Origin: Ephydatia muelleri
Taxonomy: Eukaryota; Porifera; Demospongiae; Spongillida; Spongillidae
Assembly: GCA_013339895.1 (NCBI GenBank)
Contig: JABACO010000014.1
Span: 4,873,950 to 4,937,949, forward strand
DNA: 64,000 nt
Reading direction: 5' to 3'
Below, one piece after another: positions 1-12,960 of the stretch; position 1 is the stretch's first letter, and the number at the start of each line of letters is the position of its first letter. The notes below the pieces were generated by a model. That model searched no databases, was not told the DNA's origin, and was given only the letters and a program-made list of their open reading frames with translations. Made by a program: the position numbers and the translations under genes.

Positions 1-549
1 TTTATTTAACATGCATAATTTGACAGACGTTTTGGATGTCAAAAAGCTTGAAACGCACTAGCTTCTGGCTACAAACCCCAACCCCAATGAGGAGCTTACA
101 AAGCTAGCGAAGTAGCCTCTCCTCAACCACCCCCCAAGCCGGACCACCATTTTATAGAGTGGAGAGTTCTTCAATTTGACTTTTGCAATTGTAGAACTAC
201 CAGTCGGGAGTGACCACTCATAAAAAGTCCACTAATACAACTAAACAGTATTGACCTAATCACCATTGAGTTATTGATTTATTATTGATGTTATGCTAAT
301 AAAAATACAAACAGTAAAATTTCTTGTGTCTGAATTGATTCAATGGCAGTTCATTTCGAACTTTTCAGGTAACTTCCATTGATATCCAAAACAAAAAAAA
401 AGGTAGTCTATTGTTAATCACAGCTGAACCATATACTGCTGATTCTGGCACATGAAAAAGTCATTTGTGATCATGTGGAGCGGGAATGCGAAAATAACTG
501 TTCAAGAGGACCGAGATAGCCTAATGCACCTGTCATTGTAACATGGATA
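1..549. other. Unique AT-rich DNA, no gene seen
   Basis: I see no long open frame, RNA gene or repeat here. It ends at a homopolymer C tract. Confidence 0.5.

Positions 550-577
<28 letters not shown>
550..577 (+). repeat. Poly-C tract, 28 bases
   Basis: An uninterrupted run of C. Such tracts recur in this window only at the ends of the long-TIR element near 48.37 and 50.03 kb, so it could mark an element end, but no matching partner is visible nearby. The exact length may be a sequencing estimate. Confidence 0.9.
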
Positions 578-580
<3 letters not shown>

Positions 581-795
581 ATCGGGCGATTAGTACGGGA
601 TTTGACACCGCTAATTGGATTAGTGGTTCTTTCGTTTGACTATAGACGGGCATTTGACGCGGAAGAGGCGGATCGGAGAGATAAGATAAAACAAAGATGT
701 CAACCACTAGTTTTGTTTTTTGTTTTTAAATATAGCGGAAGAGATTCGCGTAATATGATTGGTCAATTGCGGGTATCTAAATGCGGTAGAAACCT

Positions 796-886
796 TGCCA
801 GAGGGCGGCGGGTATTCTAAGTGCCAAAAGGCGGGAGAATACCCGCCTTCTGGCACTTAGAAATGAATACCCGCCGCCCTCTGGCA
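796..886. repeat. Near-perfect 91-bp fold-back (hairpin) sequence
   Basis: The outer arms, beginning TGCCAGAGGGCGGCGGGTAT on the left, match the right arm for 22 bp without mismatch. The inner arms (about 818-835 and 842-859) match over 18 bp with one mismatch, leaving a loop of about 6 nt. It is GC-rich in AT-rich surroundings. It resembles a MITE remnant or a cruciform-forming element; the family is not identified. Confidence 0.85.
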
Positions 887-1005
887 CGCCGTTTAATGTT
901 TTAACGTTGCTAAGCTAACACGAGAAATTGCGCTTGCGCACTATTGTAACGCGTAAAGCTATATAATTTTAAACGTAAACATGCGCGTTGCTATAGTCTA
1001 AATTA

Positions 1006-1105
1006 GTTAGATACTGTCACCTTCGTGATTTCGAATACCCTCGGGCCCTTAGTAGCGCCCTCGGGTATTCTAAATCACGTAGATCCCTCGGTTCCAGTAT
1101 CTAAC
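1006..1105. repeat. Imperfect 100-bp palindrome with paired ends
   Basis: The left end GTTAGATACTG (1006-1016) is the exact reverse complement of the right end CAGTATCTAAC (1095-1105). Inner arms around GTGATTT and GAATACCC also pair. The GGGTATTCTAA word is shared with the hairpin at 796-886, so the two may be parts of one element or members of one family. Confidence 0.7.
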
Positions 1106-1136
1106 TTATATATAGCAAACTACTCCAAGTCCCCTC

Positions 1137-1159
1137 GTGTGTGTGTGTGTGTGTGTGTG

Positions 1160-1200
<41 letters not shown>

Positions 1201-1250
1201 TGTGCATGTGTGTGTGTGTGCGTGCGTGCGTGGTGCGTGCATGCAAGCGC
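1137..1250 (+). repeat. GT microsatellite
   Basis: About 110 bp of GT dinucleotides with interruptions (TGTTG, GAGTG, GCATG) that grade into CGTG at the right. Apparent Val/Cys-rich and His/Thr-rich reading frames across it are artefacts of the repeat. Confidence 0.95.
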
Positions 1251-1577
1251 TTATAAATTGCTTCTGTCACAGAGCATATTTCTGGATTCGTTGTGCAAGA
1301 CACGAGTGCATATATGCATTTAAATCTCTAATATGCCTACGCACGTATATCTGTGTGTGCGGGTCCGGAATCAGGTAGGATCGAGGCAGTGAGAGAGAGA
1401 ATAACAGGTATTCGAACAACGCAACAGAGCGCCGACACAGCGCAGTGTTGTGTGCAATCTATCAAACACATACAAGGATCGATCACCCGATACCAAAACA
1501 CGCGTGGGTGGACGGGCAATTTGACCGGTTATTAATCCCCAACCGTGGGGTATTTGATTTAATAAAGGTCAAATCCC

Positions 1578-1610
1578 GTCATTGGCCCCAAATTGGGGGT
1601 GAACAATGAC
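1578..1610. repeat. Small stem-loop with nested palindrome
   Basis: GTCATTG and CAATGAC form the outer arms, and the 13-bp CCCCAAATTGGGG palindrome lies between them. A related CCCC...GGGG hairpin lies 40 bp upstream. No function is evident. Confidence 0.5.
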
Positions 1611-2480
1611 AGGCGCATAATAATTCACTGAAATCGCACGAATACCCAACCATGTGATATATGGCTTTGTTGTGTCGAGGGATATAACAATAGCGAGGCG
1701 ACCTTAATGTGGTCCAGTTAAAGTAAGATTGAACGTTACCTTCAAATATTTTGATGCAGGAAATTCCACACCCCATCGCGTCGTTGTCAGGTAGTACACG
1801 TACGTTAGCCAAATATTACCATAAAAAGAAATAATGTCCAAAATTCATGACACGTTCTCACATGTATTACTATAAATATTACACTGCTGCGTTTCTAAAA
1901 AACAGTGTACCTTTTTGGACGTATGATAAATTCTTTCTGCCAAAATTACAAATTCCGAGGTCGTGCGGAATTACATGTAGAAGCTAAGGACAATTTAAAC
2001 TAGTCTCGTACTCGACCCAACTGACGTAAGTATTATCGCAAATGCTTACGTTTGAGTCTGGGTACGAGACTAATATGGAAAGAGACCTAAACGTATCAAG
2101 ATTTAATGTCGTCTACACACTTCTTACGTACTGAGAATCGGACTATCTGTCACAGTTGACACTCGATTTTTAATTAGCCATACAACACCATAACTGAAAT
2201 ATAGTGGATTATGACATTAGTGATCTTGAATATTAATTAAATAACATTAAGTTCAGCGTCAAAAAAGTGAAAATATATCTGCCACATCATGCAGTCATCA
2301 GGAAAGACAAAACGACAACTAAGTTGAGGATTGTATATGATGCCCGAGCCAAAACCGAAGGTTCATTAGAACAACTCATGGCAGCCGATTCTATGCTTTA
2401 GCGTTTAGTGATGCACAAGTTACTCGGCATCTGAATAATGGGCACACTATCGTATTTAATCCTACCAAGAACGATTAATT
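1611..2480. other. Unique AT-rich DNA, no gene seen
   Basis: No recognisable gene. It contains the 72-bp palindrome listed separately at 2001-2072. Satellite words based on GCAATGC begin to appear near the right end. Confidence 0.5.
2001..2072. repeat. 72-bp imperfect palindrome
   Basis: TAGTCTCGTAC at the left pairs with GTACGAGACTA at the right, and inner CTTACG/CGTAAG arms also pair. The word CTCGTACCCAGACT, present on the reverse strand of the right arm, recurs at about 61592-61605, suggesting a dispersed short element. Confidence 0.65.
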
Positions 2481-3455
2481 CTAACCGCAATGCAAATGAT
2501 TAACGCAATTCTCATTGCAAAGCAATTGCAGGAATCACAACAGCAATGCGTTGTGCAATGTTGGATTATATCTTGTGTCATCGAAAGAACCGGCACCATC
2601 TGTAAGAATGCTTCCGCATTGTAACTACAATGCAAAAACTACCTCACTGCAATGTACATCGATGATAATTATATATTTATTTTAAAATCATTGCATAATA
2701 TCTTAATGGTTCATCATGGTAAGGCTCAATTAATTGATGATATGCTTCATACCATTGCATTGTGCTTCTGCGTCGCCATTTTAGGATAAACAACTGCCAT
2801 ATCATTTGGATGGAAATTGAAATTGCAATGCGTAATGCATAATTCATTATCATAAGCAATCCTTCAGATAAATTATATCTTGCATTGCTTATGAATGAGC
2901 AATGCAATCCCAATGCATTGTAGGAATGCATTGCACATTTACTTAACATCAGCAATGCAATTCCAATGCATTGCACAACAATGCTTATAATAAGCAATGC
3001 ACTCCAAGCATTGCATAATGCAAATCATCAGTAATGCAATTCCCATACATAGCACAACAATGCTTTATCATAAGCAATGCAATCCCAATAAATTGCACAA
3101 CAATGTTTATCATAAACAATTTAACTCCGTAGCAATTGTACAACTATGCTAATCATACGCATTGCAACCCATTTGCATTGCCCAATAAACATAACATCAG
3201 CAATGCAATTCGAATGATGTTCATCACTAAGTTTATCATGCGCAATTTAATTCCAAAGAATTACACAACTAGTCTTATCATAAGCAATGCAATCCCCGAA
3301 TGCAGCGCACAATATACTTATCATACGCAATGCAATTCCAATGCATTGTACAAGAATGCTGATCATACGCAATTTAATTCCAATTAATTACACAACTCTG
3401 CTTATCGGAGCAAATCAATCCCAATGCATTGCACAACAATGCTAATCATCAGCAA
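2481..3455 (-). repeat. Worn edge of the 42-bp satellite (C-type)
   Basis: Repeated but diverged copies of the 42-bp monomer, read here as GCAATCCCAATGCATTGCAC followed by AACAATGCTTATCATAAGC. Spacing is irregular and many substitutions are present. It is far less uniform than the array after 7.1 kb, as expected for the old margin of a satellite block. Confidence 0.75.
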
Positions 3456-6430
3456 ATTATGTGGCAGTATGCTTGCAATTATTCAATTGTCATTCTGCAA
3501 TACCATTCTAAAAATACGCATTTGCGCATTGATGTGTATCGTAAGCAATGTTGTGCAAAATGTTGATCTTATATTTTAGTGTTGCATTGCACTGATCACT
3601 ATGTGGTAGCATGCTTGCAGTAATTGCTTTAACACTGAGCAATACCATCTATCCATTATTGTTGCGTATCATAAGGTCCAATGTTGTGCAGAATGTTAAT
3701 CTTATTGTGCATTGCTTTCAACATAAGTGGAAGTACGCTTGCAAATAGTGTATTGTCATTGGGCAGTACCAATCTTATCACTTGTGCATCGATAAGTATC
3801 ATATGCAACTTTATACAAAACATTAATTTTAGTGTTGCCTTGCACTCAGCACTTTGTATTTACTTGTTGTATGAACTCTGCTTGCAGTTATTGCATTATT
3901 ATTGTGCAATACCCATCTTGCATTTGTGCATTGTCGCTTATGATAAGTAATGTTGTGCATATTGTTGATCTTAGTGTTGCAAAGCACTGAACACTATGTG
4001 GCAGCATAATTGCTTTAACATTGAGCAACACCCATCTTATGATGAATACATTTCAGCATTACTTCATCATAGTGTTGCATTGCATTCAGAACCAAGTGGC
4101 GTCTGCTTGCAATATCCATCTTATCATTTGTGCTGTAGCGAATCAGAAGCATGATTGTGGAAAATGTTGATCCTAGTCGAATTGCAATAATTGAATTGTG
4201 ATTGTGCAGTACCAATCATATGATATGTAACGCATTTGTGAATTGTGGCTTATCATTGCAGTGTTGTGTGAAATGTTAATTAGTGATTCATTGAACTCAG
4301 CACTATGTTGCAGTATGCTTGCAGTTATCGCATTGATATTGTGCAATAGCATTTGTACATAGTTGAGTATCATAAGGAATGTTGTACAAGAGGTTGATCG
4401 TAGTGTTGCATTGCTTTCAGCACTAAGTGGCAGTCATCTTGAAATTATTGACAGTACCAATCTTATATGCATAATAGACGATTTTGTGCATTGATGATTA
4501 TCAAAGCAATGTTGTGCAAAATATTAATTTTTAGTATTGCTTTGCACTCATCACCTTTGTGGCAGTCTCTTTGCAGTTTATGCATTAATATTGTGCAATA
4601 CAAATCTTAGGATAAACGCATTTGTGCATTGTCGCTTATCATAAGTAATGTTGTGCAAATTGATGTTGCATTGTACTCCGAATTATGTGACAGTATACAC
4701 AGAATTATTGAATTGTCATTGTGCAGTACCAATCTTATGCATTTGTGCATTGATGCTGATCATATGCAATGTTATGTAAATTTTAATCTTGGAGTTGCAG
4801 TTCACTCATGTGGCAGTACGTTTGCAGTTATTGTAGTAATTCTTTGTTGCAGTACAGAATCGCATTTGTGCATGTTGCCTATCATAAGCTATGTTGTGCG
4901 AAATGTGTGCATTGAACTATGTACTATGTGGCAGTATGCTTGCATTAATGCCATCTTATGATAATTACATTGGGGAATTGTCATTTTTCATAAGTAATGT
5001 ACGTATGCATGCAGTTAAAGAATTATCACTTTGCGATATCAATCATATGATAAACGCATTTATCCATTGTTCAGATCATAAGCAATGTTATCCAACATGA
5101 TAATTTCTGGAACTAAACACAATATGGCAGCGTAGTTGCTTTAACGCTAAGCAATACCCATCATAGCATTTGTGCATCGATGTGTATCATAAGCAATTTT
5201 GTGAAAAATGGTAATCTTACTATTGCATTGCTTTCAGAACCAAGTGGCAGTCTGCTTGCAATTATTGAATTGTAGTACCAATCTATTGATTAACGCATCG
5301 GTGCAATATTTTGTAATATTTTAATTTTAGTGTTGACGTGCAATCAAGCACTTTGGTGGCAGCAGTTATTGCTGCATTACCAATCTTACATTTGTGTATT
5401 ATCGTTAATTGTTGTGCAAAATGTAAATCTGTCTCTGAACACAATGAGTCGGCATGCTTGAAGTAATTGGTTTAACACTGAACAATACCCATCTTATGAT
5501 AATTGCAATTGTGCATTGTTGTGTATCTTATGTTGTTAATCTTAGTGTTGCACTTTTTTCCAAACCAAGTGGCAGTAACGTTGCAAAGTGTTGATCTCAG
5601 TGTTGCAATGCACTCAGCACTATGTGGCCACTTGATTGCAGTAATCGCTTTTACACTGCGCATACCCTTCTTATTATCAACGCAATTGTGCACTGTGTTG
5701 CTTATCCTGTGCAAATTGATAGTTGCACTCCGATTGATGGGTAGTATGCTAGCATTTGTTTAATTTCATTGTATCTTTTGCGTTTTCGCTTTGTTGAGTA
5801 TGTTATGCAAAATAATAATCTTAGTGTTTCATAGCACTGAACACTATGTAGCAAGATGCATACTTGTAGTAATTGCTTTAAAACTGAGCAATGCCTATCT
5901 TATAATTGATGCGTTTATTGGATTAGTATTGCGCAATGGCCATCTTTTCCGCATTTGTGCATATCATGAACAATGTTCTGAATGTTAATAGTAGTTTGCA
6001 TTGTACTCAATTATGTGGCAGTAATTGCTGTTTTTGCATTACTATTGTGCAATACCCATCGTATGATAATCGCATGTGTGCATTGTCGCTTATCTTAAGT
6101 AGTGTTGTGCAAATTGATAGTTGCATTGCACTCAGATTTATGTGATGGTATGCTTGCAATTATAGAATTGTCATTTTTCTGAATAATGTTATCGCATTTG
6201 TGAATTGTTGCTGATCATACGCAATGTTGTACAAAAAGTTCATCTTAGAGTTGCAAATGCACTCAGCATTATGTGGCAGTCCGTTTGCAGGTATTGCATT
6301 AATATTGGGCAATAAAATTTCTTATCATAATGTCTATGGACATTTTGCTGATCATAAGAAATGTTACTCTTAGTAATGCATTGAACTCTCATGCAGTTAT
6401 TGCAATTATATTGTGCAATTATAATCAATT

Positions 6431-6570
6431 TAACCCCAACTGGTTATGGCCTTAGAGGCTCTAGCCTAGCTAGCCGGCCACTGGCTAGGAGTTACCAGTC
6501 CACACCGGACCGACATAGTTGGTCTTAGTTGTCAAACCGGCCCCAAAGCGATAGAACACATTTGAACATA
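6431..6570. other. GC-richer island inside the satellite
   Basis: About 140 bp with none of the satellite words. It is rich in CTAG, GGCC and CCGG, with short self-complementary stretches such as CCTAGC/GCTAGG. Satellite resumes on both sides. It is probably an inserted fragment; I do not recognise it and it does not read as a tRNA or protein. Confidence 0.6.
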
Positions 6571-6872
6571 GTCGCTTTAAAATAAGTAATGTGCAAATTG
6601 ATAGTTTATACTGCACTCAGGATTATGTGACTGTATGCTTGCAATAATTGTTGTATCAATTGTATGATAAACTCAAACGCATTTGTAGATTTGTAGATTT
6701 GCTGATCATAAGCAACGTTGTGCAATCTGTTGATCAGTATTGCAATGCACTCAACATAATGTAGCAGTACGTTTGCAGGTATTGCAATATAGGATCTTAT
6801 GAAGATGCATTTGTGCATAGTTGCTTATAATAAGCTATGTTGTGTAAAATGTTAATCATAGTGTTTCATTTA

Positions 6873-6940
6873 TATAAAAGGCTGTGCTTTCCATTCTGAG
6901 AGTTGATATCCAGGAAGCAAGCTGGCTCACTACAACTAAT
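6873..6940. other. Short non-satellite island
   Basis: About 65 bp, from TATATAAAAGGCTGTGC onward, that does not match the 137-bp consensus. Its left part looks like a TATA-box word, but nothing else supports a promoter. It is probably a small insertion or a strongly diverged monomer. Confidence 0.35.
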
Positions 6941-7140
6941 TGCTTTAATATCCATCCTATGGTAAACGAAACCGTGCATTGTTGCTTATCATACGAAATG
7001 TTGTGGAAATTGATAGTTACTTTGCTTTTAAAATTAAGTGACAGTGCTTGCTATTATTGAATTGTCACTGTGCGGTATCAATCTTATGATAAACGCATTT
7101 GTGCATTGTTGCTGATATCCATACATTATTGTGCAAAATG

Positions 7141-9665
7141 GTGTTATAAGCATAGTTGTGCAATGCAATGGAAATCAATTACCAATGCATTGGAATAGTA
7201 TTGCTTATGACAGCATAGTTGTGCAATGCAATTGAAATCAATTAGGAATGCATTTGAATTAATTGCTTACGATCAGCATAGTTGTGAAATGCATAAGGAT
7301 CGCATAGCTTATGATAAGCATAGTTGTGCAATGCATTGGGATTGCATTGCTTATGAAGAGCATAGTTGTGCAATGCATTGGAATTGCGTTGCTTATGATT
7401 AGAATACTTGTGCAATGCACTAGGATTGCATTGCTAATGATAAGTATAGTTATTCAATTCATTAGAAATAAATTAGCAATGCATAGGAATTAAAATGCTT
7501 ATGATAAGCATAGTTGTGCAATGCATTAGGATAGCATTGCTTATGATAAGCACAGTTGTCCAATTCATTAGGATTGCATTGCTTATGATAAGCGTTATTG
7601 TCCCATGCATTAGCAATGCATTGCTTATGATAAGCAAAGTTGTGCAATGCAATAGAAATAAATTAGCAATGCATTGGAATTAAATTGCTTATGATCAGCA
7701 TAGTTGTGCAATGCATTAGGATTGCATTGCTTATGATAAGCATAGTTGTCCATTCGTTGGGATTGCATTGCTTATGATAAGCATAGTTGTGCAATGCAAT
7801 AGAAATAAAATAGCAATGCATTGGAATTAAATTGCTTACTATAAGCATCGTTGTGCAATGCAAAAGAAATTAAATAGTAATGCATTGGAATTAAAATGCT
7901 TATGATAAGCATACTTGTGCAATGCATTAGGATTGCAATGCTTATGATAAGCATAATTGTGCAATGCATTAGCAATGCATTGCTTACGATAAGCATAGTT
8001 GTGCAATGCAATAGAAATCAATTAGCAATGCATTGGAATTATATTGCTTATGATAAGCATAATTGTGCAATGCATTAGGATAGCATTGCTTATGATAAGC
8101 ACAGTTGTCCAATTCATTAGGATTGCATTGCTTATGATAAGCGTTGTCCCATGCATTAGCAATGCATTGCTTATGATAAGCAAAGTTGTGCAATGCAATA
8201 GAAATAAATTAGCAATGCATTGGAATTAAATTGCTTATGATCAGCATAGTTGTGCAATGCATTAGCATTGCATTGCTTATGATAATCATAGTCGTGCAAT
8301 GCATTGGGATTGCATTGCTTATGATAAGCATAGTTGTGCAATTCATTGCTGCTTATAATAAGCATACTTGAGCAATGCATTAGGATTACATTGCTTATGA
8401 TATGCATAGTTATTCCAATGCATTAGAAATAAAAGAGCAACGCATTGGAATTGAATTGCTTATGATAAGCATAGTTGTGCATTGCATTGGGAATGCATTG
8501 CTTATGATAAGCATAGTTGTGCAATTCATTGCTGCTTATAATAAGCATACTTGAGCAATGCATTAGGATTACATTGCTTATGATATGTATAGTTATTCCA
8601 AAGCATTAGAAATTAAAGAGCAATGCATTGGAATTGAATTGCTTATGATAAGCATACTTGTGCATTGCATTGGGAATGCATTGCTTATGATCAGGATAGT
8701 TGTGCAATGTATTAGGATTGATTTGCATATGATAAGCATAGTTGTGCAATGCTTTAGTAATGCATTCCTTATGATGAGCAAAATTGTGGAATGAGGAATA
8801 AATTAGCAATGCATAGGAATTAAATCGTTAAAGATAAGCATAGTTGTGCAATGCATTGGAACTGCATTGCATATGATGAGCATAATTTTGCAATGCATTG
8901 AGATTGCATTGCTTATGATAAGCATAGTTGAGCCATGGATTAGTATTGCATTGCTTATGAAAAGCATAGTTGTGCAATGCAATTTAAATAAAATAGCAAT
9001 GCATTGGAATTAAATTGCTTATGATCAGAATAGTTGTGCAATGCATTAGGATTGCATTGCTTATAAAGCATAGTTGTGCAATGCATTGGGATTGCATTTC
9101 TTATGATATGCATACTTGTGCAATGCATTAGGATTGCATTGCTTATGATAAGCATAGTTGTTCCTATTTACATTATATTAGCAATGCATTGGAATTAGAT
9201 TGCTTATGATAAGCATAGTTGTACAATGCATTAGGATTACATTGCTTATGATAAGCATAGTTGTGCAATGCATTAGGATTGCATTGCTTATGATAAGTAT
9301 AGTTATTAAATGCATTAGAAATAAATTAGCAATGCATTGGATTTAAATTGCTTATTATAAGCATCGTTGTGCAATGCTAAATAAATTCAAAAGTAATGCA
9401 TTGGAATTAAAAAGCTAATGATTAGCATAGTTGTGCTATGCTTAAGGATTGCATTGCATATGATCAGCATAGTTGTGCAATGCATTTGGATTGCATTGCT
9501 TATGATAAGCATACTTGTGAAATGCATTAGGTATGGTAAGCAAAGTTGTGCAATGCATTAGCATTGCATTGCTTACGATACGCATAGTTGTGCAATGCAA
9601 TAGAAATAATTTAGCTATGCATTGGAATAAAATTGCTTATGATAAGCATAATTGTGCCATGTTGT
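7141..9665 (+). repeat. Satellite block G1
   Basis: The block opens with 64-bp-type units, then mixed 42/64-bp units. The part at 8.04-8.64 kb is repeated in inverted orientation at 41.83-42.5 kb. A tandem sub-repeat of about 180 bp is visible at 8.28-8.64 kb. Confidence 0.85.
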
Positions 9666-11400
9666 ATGCATTGTTAATTAATTTCTATTGCATTGTACAA
9701 CTATTCTTATCATACCTAATGCATTTCACAAGTATGCTTAGTAATCCCAAGACATTGCGCAACTATGCTGATCATATGCAATGCAATCCTAAAGCATAGC
9801 ACAACTATGCTTATCATATGCAATTCAATTCCAATGCATTGCTAATTTATTTTAATGCATTGGAAAACTATACTTATCATAATCCTAATGCATTTCTCAA
9901 GTATGCTTATTATAAGCAAAGCAATCGCAATGCATTGCACAACTATGCTTATCATAAGCAATGCAATCCCAATGCATTGCACAACTATGCTTATCATAAG
10001 CAATGCATTCCTAATGCATTGCACAACTATGCTGATCATAAGCAATGTTAATTCCAATGCATAGCTAATTTATTTCTATTGCATTGCACAACTTTGCTTA
10101 TCATAAGCAATGCATTGCTAATGCATCGGACAACAATGCTTATCATAAGCAATGCAATCCTAATGAATTGGACAACTGTGATTATCATAAGCAATGCTAT
10201 CCTAATGCATTGCACAATTATGCTTATCATAAGCAATGCAATCCCAATGCATTCCTAATTGATTTCAATTGCATTGCACAACTATGCTGATCATATGCAA
10301 TGCAGTGCTAATGCATGGCACAACTATGATTATCATAAGCAATGAAATCCTAATGCAATGCACAACAATGCTTATCATAAGCATTTTAATTCAAATGCAT
10401 TACAATTTAATTTCTTTTGCAATGCACAACGATGCTTATAATATGCAATTTAATTCCAATGCATTGCTAATTTATTTCTAATGCATTGGAATAACTATGC
10501 TTATCATAAGCAATGCAATCCTAATGCATAGCTGAAGTATCCTTATCATAAGCAATGAAATCCCAATGCATTGCACAATTATTCTTAATATTATCAATGC
10601 ATTCCTAATGCATTGCACAACTATGCTGATCAAAAGCTATTGAATTCCAATGCGTTGCTAATTCACTTCTAATGCATTGAAAAAGTATGCTTATCAAAAG
10701 CAACGCAATTCTAATGCATTGCACAAGTATGCTTATTATAAGCAATGCAATCCCAATGCATTACACAACTATGCTTATCATAAGCAATGCAATCCTAATG
10801 CATTGCACTACTATGCTGATCATAGGCAATTTAATTCCAATGCATTGCTGATGTATTTCGATTGTATTGCACAACTATGTTTATCATGAGCAAATTTATT
10901 CCAAAGCATTGCTAATTTATTTCTATTGCATTGCACAACTATGCTTATCATAAGCAATGCAATCCTAATGCATTGCACAGGTATGCTTATCGTAAGAAAT
11001 GCAATCCCAATGGATTGCACAACTATGTTTACTATAAGCATTATAATTCCAATGCATTACTATTTAATTTCTTTTGCAATGCACAACGATGCTTATAAAA
11101 GCAATTTAATTCCAATGCGTTGCTAATTCACTTCTAATGCATTGAATAACTATGCTTATCATAAGCTTTGCAATCCTAATGCATTGCACAAGTATGCTTA
11201 TTATAAGCAATGCATTCCCAAAGCATTGCACATCAATGCATATCATAAGCAATAAAATCCCAATGCAAAACACAACTATGCTGATCATAAGCAATGCAAT
11301 CCTAATGCATGGTGCAACTATGCTTATCATAAGCAATGCAATCCCAATGAATTAGACAACTACGCTTATCATAAGCAATGCAATCCTAATGCATTGCACA
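9666..11400 (-). repeat. Satellite block C1
   Basis: C-type units. Its right half resembles the C-block at 23.66-25.23 kb almost base for base, including the GGTGCAAC and TTAGACAACTACGC variants before the switch at 11.40 kb. Confidence 0.85.
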
Positions 11401-11945
11401 AGCATAGTTGTGCAATGCATTGGGATTGCATTGCTTATGATAAGCATAGTTGTTCAATGCAATAGAAATACAATAGTAATGCATTGGAATTAAATTGCTT
11501 ATGATAAGCTATTGTTGTGCTATGCAATAGGATTGCATTGCTTATGATACGCAGAGTTGTGCAATGAGGAATGCAATGGAATTAAATTGCTTATGATAAG
11601 CATCGTTGTGCAATGCATTAGGATTGCATTGCTTACGATCAGCATAGTTGTGTAATGCATTGGGATTGCATTGCTTATGATAAGCATTGATGAGCATTGT
11701 TTTGGGATTGCATTGCATATAATAAGCATACTTGTGCAATGCATTAGGATTGCATTGCTTATGATAAGCATAGTTATTCAATGCATTAGAAGTGAATTAG
11801 CAATGCATTGGAATTGAATTGCTTATGATCAGCAAAGTTGTGCAATGCATTAGGAATGCATTGCTTATGATAAGCATAGTTGTCCAATTCATTTGGATTG
11901 CAATGCTTATCATAAGCATAGTTGTGCCATGCATTAGCATTGCAT
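11401..11945 (+). repeat. Satellite block G2
   Basis: Short G-type block between a C-to-G switch of the CACAAGCATAG kind and the standard G-to-C junction beginning GCCATGCATTAGCATTGC at 11926. Confidence 0.85.
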
Positions 11946-12960
11946 TGCACAACGATGCTTTCATAAGCAATTTAATTCCAATGCATTGTTAATAAATTTC
12001 TATTGCATTGTACAACTATTCTTATCATACCTAATGCATTTCACAAGTATGCTTATCATAAACAATGTAATCCCAAGACATTGCGCAACTATGCTGATCA
12101 TATGCAATGCAATCCTAAAGCATAGCACAACTATGCTTATCATATGCAATTCAATTCCAATGCATTGCTAATTTATTTCTAATGCATTTGAAAACTATGC
12201 TTATCATAATCTTAATGCATTTCTCAAGTATGCTTATTATAAGCAAAGCAATCGCAATGCATTGCACAACTATGCTTATCATAAGCAATGCAATTCCAAT
12301 GCATTGCACAACTATGCTTATCATAAGCAATGCATTCCTAATGCATTGCACAACTATGCTGATCATAAGCAATGTTCATTCCAATGCATAGCTAATTTAT
12401 TTCTATTGCATTGCACAACTTTGCTTATCATAAGCAATGCATTGCTAATGTATCGGACAACAATGCTTATCATAAGCAATGCAATCCTAATGAATTGGAC
12501 AACTGTGATTATCATAAGCAATGCTATCCTAATGCATTGCACAATTATGCTTATCATAAGCAATGCAATCCCAATGCATTCCTAATTGATTTCAATTGCA
12601 TTGCACAACTATGCTTATCATATGCAATGCAGTGCTAATGCATGGCACAACTATGATTATCATAAGCAATGCAATCCTAATGCAATGCACAACAATGCTT
12701 ATCATAAGCATTTTAATTCACATGCATTACAATTTAATTTCTTTTGCAATGCACAACGATGCTTATAACATATGCAATTTAATTCCATTGCATTCCTCAT
12801 TGCACAACTCTGCGTATGATAAGCAATGCAATCCTTATGCATAGCACAACTATGCTTATCATAAGCAATTTAATTCCAATGCATTACTATTGTATTTCTA
12901 TTGCATTGAACAACTATGCTTATCATAAGCAATGCAATCCCAATGCATTGCACAACTATG
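11946..12960 (-). repeat. Satellite block C2
   Basis: C-type block of about 1 kb. It begins with the stereotyped TTAATTCCAATGCATTGTTA sequence that opens most C blocks and ends at the AACTATGCTTGTGCAATGCA switch at 12954. Confidence 0.85.

Larger units (their letters stand above)
3456..7140 (+). repeat. Diverged ~137-bp satellite, + orientation
   Basis: Tandem copies with a consensus of roughly 137 bp. Recurrent words in order are TTGCTTATCATAAGCAATG, TTGTGCAAAATGTTAATCTT, GCACTCAGCACTATGTGGCA, GTATGCTTGCAGTTATTGCA, ATATTGTGCAATACCCATC and TTATGATAAACGCATTTGTG. Copies differ from each other considerably by substitution and by deletion of part of the monomer, so this is an old array. It contains two short non-satellite islands. 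No coding capacity is credible. Confidence 0.85.

Noticed and set aside
1137-1250. Cysteine/valine-rich small proteins on the + strand and His/Thr-rich on the - strand
   Set aside because: They are translations of the GT microsatellite.
6873-6900. TATA-box promoter (TATATAAAAGG)
   Set aside because: The match is good but isolated. No gene, initiator or transcript-like sequence follows within the satellite.
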